DNA from: Copromyces sp. CBS 386.78
Taxonomy: Eukaryota; Ascomycota; Sordariomycetes; Sordariales; Sordariaceae
Assembly (NCBI GenBank): GCA_030685235.1
Contig: MU839086.1
Coordinates: forward strand, 62,001-126,000
DNA length: 64,000 nucleotides
Direction of reading: 5' to 3'
Below, in pieces: positions 10,300 through 22,551 of the stretch. How positions within the stretch are numbered: the stretch's first letter is position 1; each line of letters starts with the position of its first letter. Under the pieces are notes generated by a model that saw nothing but the letters and a program-made list of their open reading frames with translations, was not told the origin of the DNA and ran no database searches. The translations under genes were made by a program, and so were the position numbers.

Positions 10300-12700
10300 C
10301 GTTTACTAATTACGATCGTACTATAAATATTTAAAATTATCGACTTTACCCTTTCTTAGTTAGAATTTACCTATACCCCTAACTTTACCCCCTCTATTAA
10401 ATAGATTAAAATTGAGCCGTACGACAATAAGTATAATTATTTTAATATTAACGAATTCGTTAAAGAAGAAAGGTTGCTATTTTCTATCGTTTTCGCTCTC
10501 CCCGTTGTTTTTATTCTCTTTACGGATAAAGAAGATTTTATTGTAATTACTAAGATAGAATTACGGTCGTTTCTTTCCGCCGTTACCGTTATTATTATTC
10601 GCCCGCTTCTATTTAATTAGCTAGTTAAAGAGTTAGATTTTATTGCGATTACTGAGATAGAATTAGAATTCTAAAAGTTATTTAAACTATTTGATAATTT
10701 GAAACGTAAGAGTTAGTAAAATATTAATGAATTAATAAAGGATATATAAGCGGCGGCGTTTATTATAGGATTTGCTATTATAAAGAAGAGGAGTAGTAAT
10801 TACGTTAATAGTAAACCGACCTACGTCGATTTCGAATATATAGAGGGCGCCGCGTACTAGGGTAGACGATTAACCCTTATTATAGATAGGATTCGCCTAT
10901 ATACTATTATAATTAAAAAGAATTATAGATAGAAAGTAAAGGTTTTATTTATTAAGAGAAGTATATAATAGTTTTTCTTTATTATTTATCCCGAGTATTA
11001 TTATAACCTACGGTTAGATATAGTTTAGTATATAGCTATTTATTATTGTATTTAAAGGATAAGCGACGTAAATACTTAGATTATACGCTTTTCCAATTAG
11101 TTAAAGACAACGGCCGCTAATATCGCCTAGATTATTAATAATAAGTTTCTTAATATTATAATAATACGACGAAACGTATTAAATATAAGCCGCGGATATA
11201 GAGAGAAGGTAATTGGTACTTTAATTCTAATATAATAATTCTTTAATATTCTTTTTACAGCGTCCGGTATTTAATTTAAAGTATATTATTAAAATAGTAG
11301 TATAGATCGAAAATTATTATCGTTAGTAGAGAGGATATTTTGGACTTATTTATAATATATCGAGTAGTTGAGGAGAAATTTAGAGGTATAGAATTTGGAT
11401 TATATTTATAAAGTTAATAAGTTTAATATATTTCTATTGTAGATTTGCGGTATAATTACTATATATACGATTTTTAATATTGGGTATTATTTATTGAATA
11501 GCGAAAAGGAAACTTCCTTTACCTAGGTTATAAATACTTTGTAGAGCCTTCTAATTAAGTATTAAATTCCCCGCCTATTTATAATTATTATAGATTACAA
11601 TAAAGTATATAAACATATTATACGTATTGTCTTTAATAATATATAGTATTAAATTTGCCTTTAATACGTTATAAAGAACATTGCCTTCAATATTAAAAAG
11701 AAATAGTATAGATCTTTCGAAGGAATAGCGCTTGGAAATTATAATAGCGACGGTAGTTATTTGAAGGATAATTACCTTAATTAAATAGGTATTAACTCCG
11801 CTAATTACGATTATACTTCCCGTATTGCTACTTTACGTATATTACGTTACGATAATTGCGTTTAGTATTTCGATAAGGGTATTAAGAATATTTAATTGAA
11901 AAATATCGATGGTAGAGTTAAGGGTATAGGTATTAGGGGTAATTGCAAATGGGTTGATAATGTAGATGGGATTTTGGGCGCTTAGAATATAGTAATGTAC
12001 GTATTAATAGAGGAAGATTTCGAAAGGGAGTAGCGAACCCTAAAAACTGATTTTAGTATTAAATAGTACGGTTAGTAATTATATATATATTATTAAGAGA
12101 GCTTTACTAATTTTGTTATATTAGATATCGTATATTATTTTAAGATTATTTACTTCCCTTTACGGTATTAGTTTACTTACTTTACCGTTTATACTTATTA
12201 TAATTTTGGTATTTGTATTACTTTTCGTATTGAGGGCTCTTATAGTATATTGAAAACGTAGTTAATTAACTGCTTTATCAATCTTATTGGACTATTAAAA
12301 ATTATTAAGATTACATTATTACGGTTATAGAAAAACTTCGCCTTTACGTACGTTTATTAGATTTTTAAGGCTGTTGTGTAGTATATACGATATTTAGTAT
12401 TGAAAACTTTGATATTTATCGTTAGTTTTGCTGGGTTGGATTACTTTGTTAAATAAGTTTAAACTACTATTAATAATATTAAGATCGATAAAAATAAGAG
12501 GGATAGTTATACGGGGAGGTTTAGAAAGTAGTATGGACTATTGTGTTGGTACGAGTTGTTCCCTTTCGTAAAGGTAAGCGGTTGGATATTATAAGGTTTG
12601 GTCGAGAAGTATTAGTTTTTAAAAGTAAATAAGGTAAGTTATTTATTTCGTATTTATTATCTATATTAATAGTTAGTTAATTTATAATAGCCTTTTATAG
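10300..12700 (+). pseudogene. MULE transposase, RIP-degraded
   Basis: Read-through translation gives a clear Mutator-type DDE transposase. LDYIYKVNKFN (about 11393-11430) matches the LDCTYKTNRFNMPLL box holding the first catalytic Asp. A segment matching TTFxIAxxLLSGEKEExxTWA follows (about 11467-11530). IIIIDYNKVYKH (about 11585-11620) matches VIVTDxDxAxxNA with the second Asp. VIKNIAFNIKKK and the FEGIALGNY stretch follow (about 11670-11745), matching the CxWHVxKNI region. Upstream, about 10980-11200, is the basic linker region of this family. Stops are TAA/TAG at expected Gln/Trp codons. The limits are approximate and the third acidic residue was not placed. Confidence 0.82.
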
Positions 12701-13429
12701 TTGACGAATTAGCTATACGCCGTAAATCCGATTTTAAGATAGTTGTTAATAAGCGGTGGTACTTTTTTAATAGCCCGGTACTATTATATATTGAATAGTA
12801 GGCGGCGGTATTGGAGGGTGCTAATATAAGATGTAAGCTATTTTATAATGCGCTACTTAAATCGCTTCTTGTTAAGAAGGCGAGAGTTATTGTTATTTAG
12901 TAGCTGAATTAGTATAAGGGTATATTGGATATTAGTCTTTTTGTACTAAACGAGATTTAAGTTACGTAAGTATAGTTCTTACGTGAGAATTAATAGATGG
13001 CTGCTCAAATAGCTGCTTTACGGCGGATTAATAATTTAGCGATGGGAATGCTTTTACTATTGTAGTATTAGAGTTAGTAGTATTAGAGCTAGTAGTATGA
13101 GTATATATAGAGTTTATAGTAGTATAGGTATGCCTAGTAGTACGAGTATACTTAGTATACCCCCCTGCCCAGCTAGGTACCTCCGTTTAATTAGTATATA
13201 CCGCCCCCTAGTAATTAGTACTAGTAATACCGCTGGTAGTAGAGTTTATACGAGCGATAATTTATATATCTAGCGATTGTTTATATCGGTTTATATATCT
13301 GTGAATGGCTTTACCCTCTTCGTATAAATCTAGTGCAAAATGTCAGTCAAATATTGGTGCTATATTACTTTACTGGGGATTTAGCGGGCGGCAATATTTT
13401 TCCGATATCCGAGGTGGGGGGGGGATGAT

Positions 13430-13475
13430 CCACACAGTCGCAGGGACCGAACACACAGTCGCAATAACCGGCTCG
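13430..13475 (-). repeat. Right terminal inverted repeat of the MULE
   Basis: 46 bp inverted with respect to 10050-10095. The outer neighbour is AACTTGGT, the second copy of the target duplication. Confidence 0.85.
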
Positions 13476-13483
13476 AACTTGGT

Positions 13484-14450
13484 AGGCGGTGCAAGCTTAA
13501 ATCATCCGGGACCCCTCCGCGGCGGTCGTCTAGTGTCCAGGGGACCCCCGTTGCCACGCGCTAAGAGCTTGCCTGCCGGAGTCTCACGGTCCAGCGGCGT
13601 TGCGGCCCTGCCGGCCCTGCCAGGTGCTGAAAGAAATGGGAGTTACAGGTTCCGCTTATTGTTGGCTTGTAGAGACTTACCATATGCAACACCATAACAC
13701 AACCTCATGCTCTGCTTTAGAGAGTGATAGACTCATTGTTGTTATTGAAACCTGAGGCTCTGCGTACAATTTTGTTTTTAGCCCGACTTTATCATCTATC
13801 TCATCGTTGTGGTTGCTTTTCGTGGGGAGCAAGCCAAGCCAGCAATAAGCGGTAACCGGTAGCCCGTATTTTTTTTCAGCACCTGCCTGCCAACTCCCGC
13901 GCTGGACCTGCCCCTCCAGGTTCTCACGAGCCACCGAAGACGGCATTGGACAATGGCGTCGGGTGAATCTGCAGAAAAGTTTTCCGAATCCCACCCGCCC
14001 AGGCTGTCCCCAACCCAATTACGGATACAGCGTGGCGGGCTGACGGTTTTTGGCGGGGCTCCTCGAGGCTGCCGAAACAAAAAAATATTTACCCCGACGT
14101 CGAGTCCTGGGATCCTTTCTCTTCCCTCTCCTCTCCTCTCTTTCTTCCTCTTGCTATCAAGCAGAGGCCATATCGAGCTTGGATAGTGAGGATATCCAGC
14201 TGAATCATACACACTACACAACATCGATTTGCCTTCGTTTCTCGCTCCCCCCCCACGAAAACGAATCAGCTCCTGGGCTCTTCTTGACGAAGCTCTCGCC
14301 ATCTTTGACGTCCTCTCAACAATCCGTCTTCCATTCTCGATTTTGCGCCGCTTTTTCACTACTCTTTTCTCTTTCCATATACCCCCCTCAAAATAGCCGT
14401 TTCCCTCTTTTTTTTGTTTATACTTTAAAAGTTCTACTATCTATTTCATC
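13484..14450 (+). promoter_or_regulatory. Upstream region of the pyrimidine synthesis gene, with a foldback element and a CT-rich leader
   Basis: Normal-composition DNA between the MULE and the ATG of the carbamoyl-phosphate synthase gene. It holds an imperfect foldback (13621-13885, listed separately). A strong CT-rich tract (about 14111-14155) and a second pyrimidine run ending in eight T (about 14385-14418) are typical of filamentous-fungal core promoters and leaders. No TATA box is convincing. Open frames here overlap on both strands and look spurious. Confidence 0.5.
13621..13885. repeat. Imperfect foldback / MITE-like inverted repeat
   Basis: The left arm 13621-13669 starts CAGGTGCTGAAA and ends CGCTTATTGTTGGCTTG. 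The inverted right arm 13835-13885 reads CAGGTGCTGAAA ... CGCTTATTGCTGGCTTG on the minus strand. Arms are about 50 bp with a small number of mismatches and indels, separated by about 165 bp. The size and structure fit a non-autonomous miniature transposon, but I see no clear target duplication. Confidence 0.6.
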
Positions 14451-17400
14451 ATGGCCGCTACCGTCTACCGCCCCGCCACGGCTCCCATTGCCGATGCGCC
14501 CAGCGAAGGCCTCGTTTGCCTTGAGCTTGAGGATGGCTCCGCGTACCAGGGCTACAGCTTCGGTGCTCCCAAAAGCATTGCCGGCGAGCTTGTCTTCCAG
14601 ACCGGCATGGTCGGCTACCCCGAGTCCGTGACCGACCCCTCCTACCGCGGTCAGATCCTCGTCATTACCTTCCCTCTTGTTGGAAACTATGGCGTCCCCT
14701 CGAGGGAGACGGTCGATGATCTCCTCAAAGATCTCCCCGCCCACTTCGAGTCCAACCAGATTCACATTGCCGGTCTCGTTACCGCTTCTTATGCTGGCGA
14801 AGACTTCTCGCACTTCCTCGCCACCTCTTCCCTCGGAACATGGCTCAAGGAGCAGGGCATCCCTGCCATGTATGGTGTCGATACCCGCGCCCTCACCAAG
14901 CGCATTCGCGAGAAGGGCAGCATGCTTGGTCGCATGCTTCGCCAGAAGGAAGACTTGACCGTCAGCGCTGTTTCTCTCGGAGTCCCTGGCGACTGGAAGC
15001 CTCACTTCGAGACTATTGAATGGGTTAACCCCAACGAGAAGAACCTCGTCGCCCAAGGTAAGCAACATGCGCCCCTTTGACGGGAAAGACAGGCCAATGC
15101 TAACATACCACGTCAAGTCTCGATCAAGGAGGCCAAGCTCTACAAGCCCGATGACTCCGTTGCCCTCAAGCACCCCTCGGGTCGCAACCTTCGCATTCTC
15201 TGCCTCGATGTCGGCATGAAGTACAACCAGCTCAGGTGCTTCATCAAGCGCGGTGTCGAAGTCCTCGTCTGCCCATGGGACTACGATTTCACCAACGAAG
15301 AATATGATGGTCTGTTCATCTCCAACGGTCCTGGTGACCCTCAGGTCATGGACACTACTGTCAAGCACATCTCTGCCGCCCTGCACAAGAACAACACACC
15401 CATCTTCGGTATTTGCTTGGGTCACCAGCTCCTCGCCCGTGCTGCCGGTGCCAAGACGATCAAGCTTAAGTTCGGTAACCGCGGTCACAACATTCCCTGC
15501 ACCAGCATGGTTACCGGAAAGTGCCATATTACCTCGCAGAACCACGGTTATGCTGTTGACGCTACCACTCTCCCCACCGGATGGCAGGAGCTTTTCATCA
15601 ACGCCAACGACGGCTCCAACGAGGGCATCATGCACGTCGACCGTCCTCACTTCAGTGTCCAGTTCCATCCTGAGAGCACCCCCGGCCCCCGTGACACCGA
15701 GTTCCTCTTCGATGTCTTCATTCAGACCGTTGCCAAGTGCACTGCCGATGACACCCTCCTCCAGAAGGGTGTCGAATTCCCCGGTGGTACCACTGAGGAG
15801 AACGAGAGACTCCACCCTCGTGTTGATGTCAAGAAGGTCCTTGTGCTGGGCTCTGGCGGTCTCAGCATCGGTCAGGCTGGCGAGTTCGACTACTCGGGAT
15901 CTCAGGCCATCAAGGCTTTGAAGGAGGAGGGCATCTACACCGTCCTCATCAACCCCAACATCGCCACCATTCAGACCTCCAAGGGCTTGGCCGACAAGGT
16001 ATACTTCTTGCCCGTCAACGCCGAGTTCGTCCGCAAAGTCATCAAGTATGAGCAGCCCGACGCCATCTACTGCACCTTCGGTGGCCAGACTGCCCTCTCA
16101 GTCGGTATCCAGCTTAAGGATGAGTTCGAGGCTCTTGGTGTCAAGGTTCTCGGTACCCCCATCGATACCATCATCACTACCGAAGACCGTGAGCTCTTTG
16201 CTCGCAGCATGGAGTCCATTGGTGAGAAGTGCGCCAAGTCCGCTTCGGCCAGCAGTGTTGAAGAGGCTCTTAACGCGGTCAAGGACATCGGTTACCCGGT
16301 TATCGTCCGTGCGGCCTACGCTCTTGGTGGTCTGGGCAGTGGCTTCGCTAACAACGAAGCTGAGCTCGTTGACCTGTGCAACAAGGCGCTGGCAGCCAGT
16401 CCCCAGGTTCTTGTCGAGCGCAGCATGAAGGGCTGGAAGGAGATCGAGTACGAAGTTGTTCGTGATGCCCAGGATAACTGTATCACCGTGTGCAACATGG
16501 AGAACTTTGATCCGCTTGGCATTCATACCGGCGATTCTATTGTCGTTGCCCCTTCCCAGACTCTTTCTGATGAAGACTACAACATGCTTCGCACTACTGC
16601 TGTCAACGTTATCCGCCATCTCGGAGTTGTCGGCGAGTGCAACATTCAGTATGCTCTCAACCCCTTCTCCAGGGAGTACTGCATTATCGAAGTCAACGCC
16701 AGATTGTCTCGTTCCTCGGCCTTGGCTTCCAAGGCTACTGGATACCCCTTGGCTTTCATTGCTGCCAAGTTGGGTCTCGGTATTCCTCTGAAGGAGATCA
16801 AGAATACTGTCACCAAGGTGACCTGCGCTTGCTTCGAGCCTTCCCTGGATTACGTTGTGGTCAAGATGCCTCGTTGGGATTTGAAGAAGTTCACCCGGGT
16901 TTCTACCCAGCTCGGCTCTTCCATGAAGAGTGTCGGTGAGGTTATGAGCATCGGCAGGACATTTGAAGAGGCCATTCAGAAGGCCATTCGTGCCATTGAC
17001 TTCCACAACCTTGGCTTCAGCGAGTCCAAGACTGCGCTCATGTCCGTCGATGACGAGCTTCAGACCCCCTCTGACCAGCGTCTGTTCGCCATTGCCAACG
17101 CTATGCACGCGGGATATACTGTGGACAGAATTTGGGAGTTGACCAAGATCGACAAGTGGTTCTTGTCCAAGCTCAAGGGCCTGAGCAACTTCGCCAAGGA
17201 CATGACCAAGTTCACGGCCAACGACATTGTCGGCCGTCCTGATCTTCTCCTTCGTGCGAAGCAGCTTGGCTTCTGCGACCGTCAGCTTGCCAACTTCTGG
17301 GATTCCAACGAGCTGGCTGTTCGTCGCATGCGCCTTGAGGCTGGCATTACTCCTTTCGTCAAGCAGATCGACACCGTCGCCGCTGAATTCCCTGCCTTCA

Positions 17401-20077
17401 CCAATTACCTGTATATGACCTACAACGCCAGCGAGCACGATGTTTTGTTCGAAGACCGTGGTGTCATGGTTCTTGGCTCGGGTGTGTACCGCATCGGGTC
17501 TTCCGTCGAATTTGACTGGTGTTCCGTTCGGGCCATTCGCACGCTCCGCGAGTCTGGCTTCAAGACTATCATGGTCAACTACAACCCCGAGACCGTCAGT
17601 ACCGATTACGATGAGGCCGACAAGCTGTACTTCGAGAACATCAACTTGGAAACTGTTTTGGACGTCTACCAGTTGGAGGACGCCAGTGGAGTGTTGGGAG
17701 CCATGGGTGGCCAGACGCCTAACAACATCGCTCTGCCCCTTCTCCGTGCCGGTGTCAGAGTCCTGGGTACTTCCCCCGAGATGATTGACACTGCCGAGAA
17801 CCGCTACAAGTTCTCCCGCATGCTTGACCGTATTGGTGTCGACCAGCCCACTTGGAAGGAGCTTACCAGCTTCGAGGAGGCCAAGGCTTTCTGCCAAAAT
17901 GTCTCGTACCCAGTGCTCGTCAGACCTTCCTATGTGCTTTCTGGTGCCGCCATGAACACGGTCTACTCCGAGGCCGATCTTGAGTCCTACCTCCAGCAGG
18001 CTGCCGATGTCTCTCCTGAGCATCCTGTCGTCATTACCAAGTACATCGAGAACGCCAAGGAGATCGAGATGGACGCTGTGGCTAAGGACGGAAAGATGGT
18101 TGGGCATTTCATTTCTGAGCACGTTGAGAACGCCGGCGTTCACTCTGGTGATGCCACTCTCATCCTGCCGCCTCAGGATCTGGAGAAGGCCACTATCGAG
18201 CGTATTGAGGAGGCTACTCGCAAGATCGGTGCTGCTCTCAACGTTACCGGTCCTTTCAACATCCAGTTCATTGCCAAGGACAACGACATCAAGGTGATTG
18301 AGTGCAACGTACGCGCCTCGCGCTCTTTCCCCTTCGTCTCCAAGGTCATGGGAGTTGATCTCATCGAGATGGCCACCAAGGCTATCATGGGCCTGCCTTT
18401 CGAGGAGTATCCTGCCATCGATCGCCCTGCGGGTGGTGTTGGTGTCAAGGTCCCCCAGTTCAGTTTCTCTCGTCTTTCTGGCGCCGACCCTGTCTTGGGT
18501 GTTGAGATGGCCTCCACTGGTGAAGTTGCCTCCTTTGGTGTTGACAAGTACGAGGCCTACCTCAAGGCTTTGATGTCCACCGGCTTCAAGGTTCCCAAAA
18601 AGAACATCCTGCTCTCCATCGGTTCGTACAAGGACAAGAAGGAGATGCTGCCTTCTGTCGCCAAGCTGTCCCAGATGGGCTACAAGCTCTTCGCTACCGC
18701 CGGTACTGCTGATTTCCTCCAAGAGCATGACATTCCCGTCCAGTTCTTGGAGGTTCTCGCCAATGAGGATGATCAGAAGTCCGAGTACTCCCTCACCCAG
18801 CACTTGGCTAAAAACATGATCGACCTCTACATCAACCTGCCTTCCAACAACAGGTACAGACGCCCTGCCAGCTACATGAGCAAGGGTTATCAGACCCGTC
18901 GTATGGCGGTTGACTACCAGATTCCCTTGGTTACCAACGTGAAGAACGCCAAGATCCTCGTTGAGGCCATCGCCAGGTACCGCGACATGGAGATCAGCGA
19001 TCGTGACTACACGACCAGCCATACCCCCCTTCAGCTCTCTGGCCAGCTCAACTTCACCCTTCAGGACTCGTTGTCCAGGCCTCACTCTTTCAAGAAGGCT
19101 CATGTCCTCTCTGTCGAGCAGTACACTCGCGCTGACTTGCATCTTCTCTTCACTGTTGCCGAGGAGATGCGCCTCAGTGTCCAGCGCGGAAACGTCATGG
19201 ACATTCTCAAGGGACGCATGCTTGCCACTCTCTTCTACGAGCCTTCCACTCGCACCTCGGCTTCTTTCGAGGCTGCGATGAAGCGTCTTGGCGGTGAAGT
19301 TATTTCCATTGCGACGCAACACTCCTCCGTTCAGAAGGGCGAGACGCTCCAGGATACGCTCCGTACTCTTGCCTGCTACGCTGACGCCATTGTTCTCCGT
19401 CATCCCGATGAGAACTGCGTTGACGTTGCCAAGAAGTACAGCCCGGTGCCTGTTCTCAACGCTGGTAACGGAAGCAGGGAGCACCCCACCCAGGCTTTCC
19501 TGGATCTCTTCACCGTCCGTGAGGAGCTGGGCACTGTTCAGGGCTTGACCTTCACTTTCGTCGGTGATCTTCGCTATGGCAGACCTGTGCACTCCCTGGT
19601 CTACTTGCTTCGTCATTACTCGGGAGTCAAGGTGCAGCTCGTCTCCCCCAAGGGACTTGAGCTGCCTGCTGATGTTCGCCAGCAACTTGTGAAGGCCGGC
19701 CAGCTGCTCTGTGAGTCTGAGACGTTGACCCCCGAGATGCTCGGCAAGACTGATGTCTTGTACTGCACTCGTGTGCAGAAGGAGAGGTTCACGAGCGAGG
19801 CGGAGTACGAGAAGGTGAAGGGTTCTTACCGCATTGACAACCAGACCCTCAAGCACACCAAGAGCAAGATGGCTATCATGCACCCGCTCCCCAGAAACGA
19901 GGAGGTTGCTGAGGAGGTTGATTTCGACCAGCGGGCCGCATACTTCAGACAGGTAAGATCCCCTTTGACATTGTTTTCGCCATTGTGCGGCGATCATGTT
20001 CGTTTTCTGACAGATCATAGATGAGATATGGTCTCTACTGCCGTATGGCCCTCCTGGCGTTGGTCATGTCTGGTTAG
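14451..20077 (+). CDS. pyr-3: Carbamoyl-phosphate synthase (glutamine) / aspartate transcarbamylase fusion
   Basis: Catalyses the first two steps of de novo UMP synthesis: glutamine, bicarbonate and ATP to carbamoyl phosphate, then carbamoyl aspartate. Three exons (14451-15057, 15118-19952, 20021-20077) give 1,832 aa. Both introns have GT/AG ends; the last exon restores the C-terminus [18 protein letters not shown]. Glutaminase: FGICLGHQ with Cys near residue 302 and HFSVQFHPE near 386. Synthase halves begin near 441 ([19 protein letters not shown]) and 983 ([17 protein letters not shown]). An allosteric MGS-like domain lies at about 1365-1485. Transcarbamylase, about 1528-1832, has [20 protein letters not shown] and HPLPRNEE. 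Only about 40 residues join synthase and transcarbamylase, whereas yeast Ura2 has a roughly 350-residue inactive dihydroorotase-like domain there. The ATG sits in a good context (CATCATGGCC). UTP feedback is expected from the family. Homologue of yeast URA2. Confidence 0.96.
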
Positions 20078-22551
20078 AAGATGGTCGTTTCTCTTTTTCA
20101 TTTAGGGATTTCTCGGTGTTCCGGTGTATAGACAAAAAGGGTTTCATTTCCTTTGCCGTGTCTATCTAACGCAAAAAGAGTAAGAGATAGAACGCGTAAA
20201 CGATTTCGGTAGACATCTTCGTTTTCGCCTTCTTTTTTTCTTTTTTCTTTTTTTTTATCTCTTAAAAGTCCGCTTGAAGCGGCCATGATCTAGTCTAATG
20301 ATTTAAATAAGTGTAATGATCTGTATGAATGTGAATGATGCGTATGTTCGTTATGTATGTACACTGTTGATCGGTGTGTATACGTTACGCGCGTTACCTT
20401 CGTTCGTTACGTTCATTTGTTTTTGTATACGTTATGTATATCCGTTTATTTCGTTTCGTTTTTCTGTTATTTGTTTTACATACATACGTTTGATACGTAT
20501 TTTTCTGTATACTAGCTTAGATCTAATACTTAATCTAGAATAACTGAATGGCTCAGCAAATTTCTCTGTGCGTTGCGTAGCTCTTCTTGACTTTGTTTTG
20601 CCTTCATCTGATCTTGAAACAAACTTGGGAAGATGTGTTTCATTTGCAAGGAACAGATCGGTACCTGATGAACATATGGCAGATCCAAATGTCTTTCATC
20701 TCAACATCTCAACATCCGGATCAAAAGGGCTGCGGACGCATGTCGGCTTATGTGGGTATGCTCTCAAGCAGAGTCTTCCATGTCTAGTTTCTTCGTTCAA
20801 GCTTTGTTTTATCCACTTCAAGAACATACCAAGTGGACTTGAGGCTGAAGCCAGACTTTAGAGCCGTCTTTTAGTGATGGGGACACCTCGGGACCTGTGA
20901 GAGAGCTAAGAAGTGCTAAGATCTTGTTGTTACATAATGCCAAGACATCGCGAGAAAACTTCTTTTCTCTTTGTTTTTTCCTCCAGAAGGAAGGAGCTGC
21001 CCTGGGTACATAGAAACGAAGAACTGGATTGGGGGTGGTCTGCTTGAAGTGTGTATTGTGTCTCAGAGAACTGAGTATGGTTGCGTGCGTGCGTGCGTGG
21101 CTGCGCTGGGCAGGGCAAGAGCAGAGCAGATGGGTCAGGTTAGGTTAGATGTTGACAGTCTTGTTTTTTTCCCTTTTTTTTCCCCCTTTTTATTTTAAAA
21201 AAGGAAAATTTCGAGATGGACAGACAGACAGGTACGTGTACGTATATAGAATGAAAACGATGTCGACATTTTGCTTGGAGGCATTGGATGCTCTGGGATA
21301 GCTGAGGTCTGTGGTCTATGGTTATCATTCCTATGTCATGCAATGCACGGCAAACCATTCAAATGGATGGATGAAATCAGAAGGAACCGTTCAACTGACC
21401 TCAGGTTGTCCAACTATTTCAATCATATCAACGTCTTGAAAGTTCAAGAGCCCGCACGCACACACAGAGAAGAGAGTGTCAACTGTCAACCCAAGCCAAA
21501 CAATTGAAGTTCCGTCGTCGTTCGACCCAAGCACCCCTACAGCCGACGGAAGCCGTCTTAAATCCTTCCCCTGTCAATGAATACTAGTTAGTCCTCGTGC
21601 TCCCGATCTTGCTGTTTTGAGTTTTGCTCCAATCTTTTTCAGCTTGTTCAAATCGTTCAGCTCCCGTCGTCATCTGATTCCTCTTCAGCAGAATGGAATT
21701 CGGATCCGCTTGGGACGAACGGGGCCGGTGACGCTCGCTATCCCCGTTCGTTTCGGAGGGCGGAGTACCTGACACCTGGAGGCCCGGGCCCGTGCTTGAC
21801 GAACCCCTGGAATTCAACTTGTGATCGCCAGTCCGTCTTCATTTAGGGATGGCATTGACCGCGCGTTTCCCGTCTCGCTTTCGTAACGGTTCGTATCATG
21901 ATTTTTGATGATGTCACTGCCTGGGGATAAGCGGGATGAACGAACGGCCTGGAATGCAAACCGCCGTTTTACTGGATGGCGCAGAGGAGTCGGGGCGATA
22001 TATGCACGGGATATTTTGGTAAGTCATGATTATACTATTACTACGACCAAGACTATCTGGTATGGATATGTACTTCTGCGTAACGTAACGTTTGCTCTCA
22101 CTCCATCTTTTGACCGTGGACGACCCGTGAATCTTCATAGCTGATCCCCCCGTAATAAACAACGCCGTGTGTGATAAACAGAATGCGCAAAAACAAAGCT
22201 CCTCGATCCCGCCAGGTATACCGGCCCAGAACCAACAACAAATGATCCGCTCTCGCACCAAACGCCTAATCAAAACTGATCGTGTCCCCTCCCCTTTTCA
22301 TCGTGTCCTAAGTTCGTAAACCGCTGATTGTGCCGTATGGTTTACTTTGATGCTCTAGGCATCCACCTATGACCACCCATACGTAAACGCCGAAGAATGG
22401 GTTTGACCGAAAGTCTGTGAAAAACCATGAGGGTATAATGCTGGTAAACGGAAAAAAGATAAAGAAAGCCCGCGAGCCCCAATGCTTGAGTATACATCAT
22501 CGACCTGTGCCTCGTACCTTTCGGCTCCGAGGTGACAGTGTGGTTGCCAAA
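20078..22551. other. Intergenic region between two convergent genes, no gene seen
   Basis: About 2.5 kb lies between the stop of the pyrimidine gene and the stop of the cyclin gene, so both 3' UTRs fall here. It is T-rich with alternating purine-pyrimidine runs (TACGTT/GTATAC repeats, 20330-20510), a TGCG microsatellite near 21082-21098 and several pyrimidine tracts. Open frames are short and lack family signals or codon bias. I see no tRNA-like B box. Confidence 0.6.

Larger units (their letters stand above)
10050..13475 (+). mobile_element. Mutator-like (MULE) DNA transposon, RIP-degraded, with intact termini
   Basis: The 3,426-bp element is bounded by 46-bp terminal inverted repeats (10050-10095 and 13430-13475) that begin CGAGCCGGTTATTGCGACT. 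They are identical except for G/A differences in one short ATAT versus GTGT stretch. Flanking AACTTGGC (10042-10049) and AACTTGGT (13476-13483) form an 8-bp target duplication with one C/T change. MULEs make 8-11-bp duplications. The interior is AT-rich and carries a decayed MULE transposase in the + direction. The termini keep their GC while the body is mutated. Confidence 0.85.

Noticed and set aside
14418..15815. 465-codon minus-strand open frame opposite the pyrimidine gene
   Set aside because: Antisense shadow of a highly codon-biased gene; no domain and no splice context.
16098..20018. 1,306-codon minus-strand open frame
   Set aside because: Also an antisense shadow of the same gene, produced by its GC-rich third positions.
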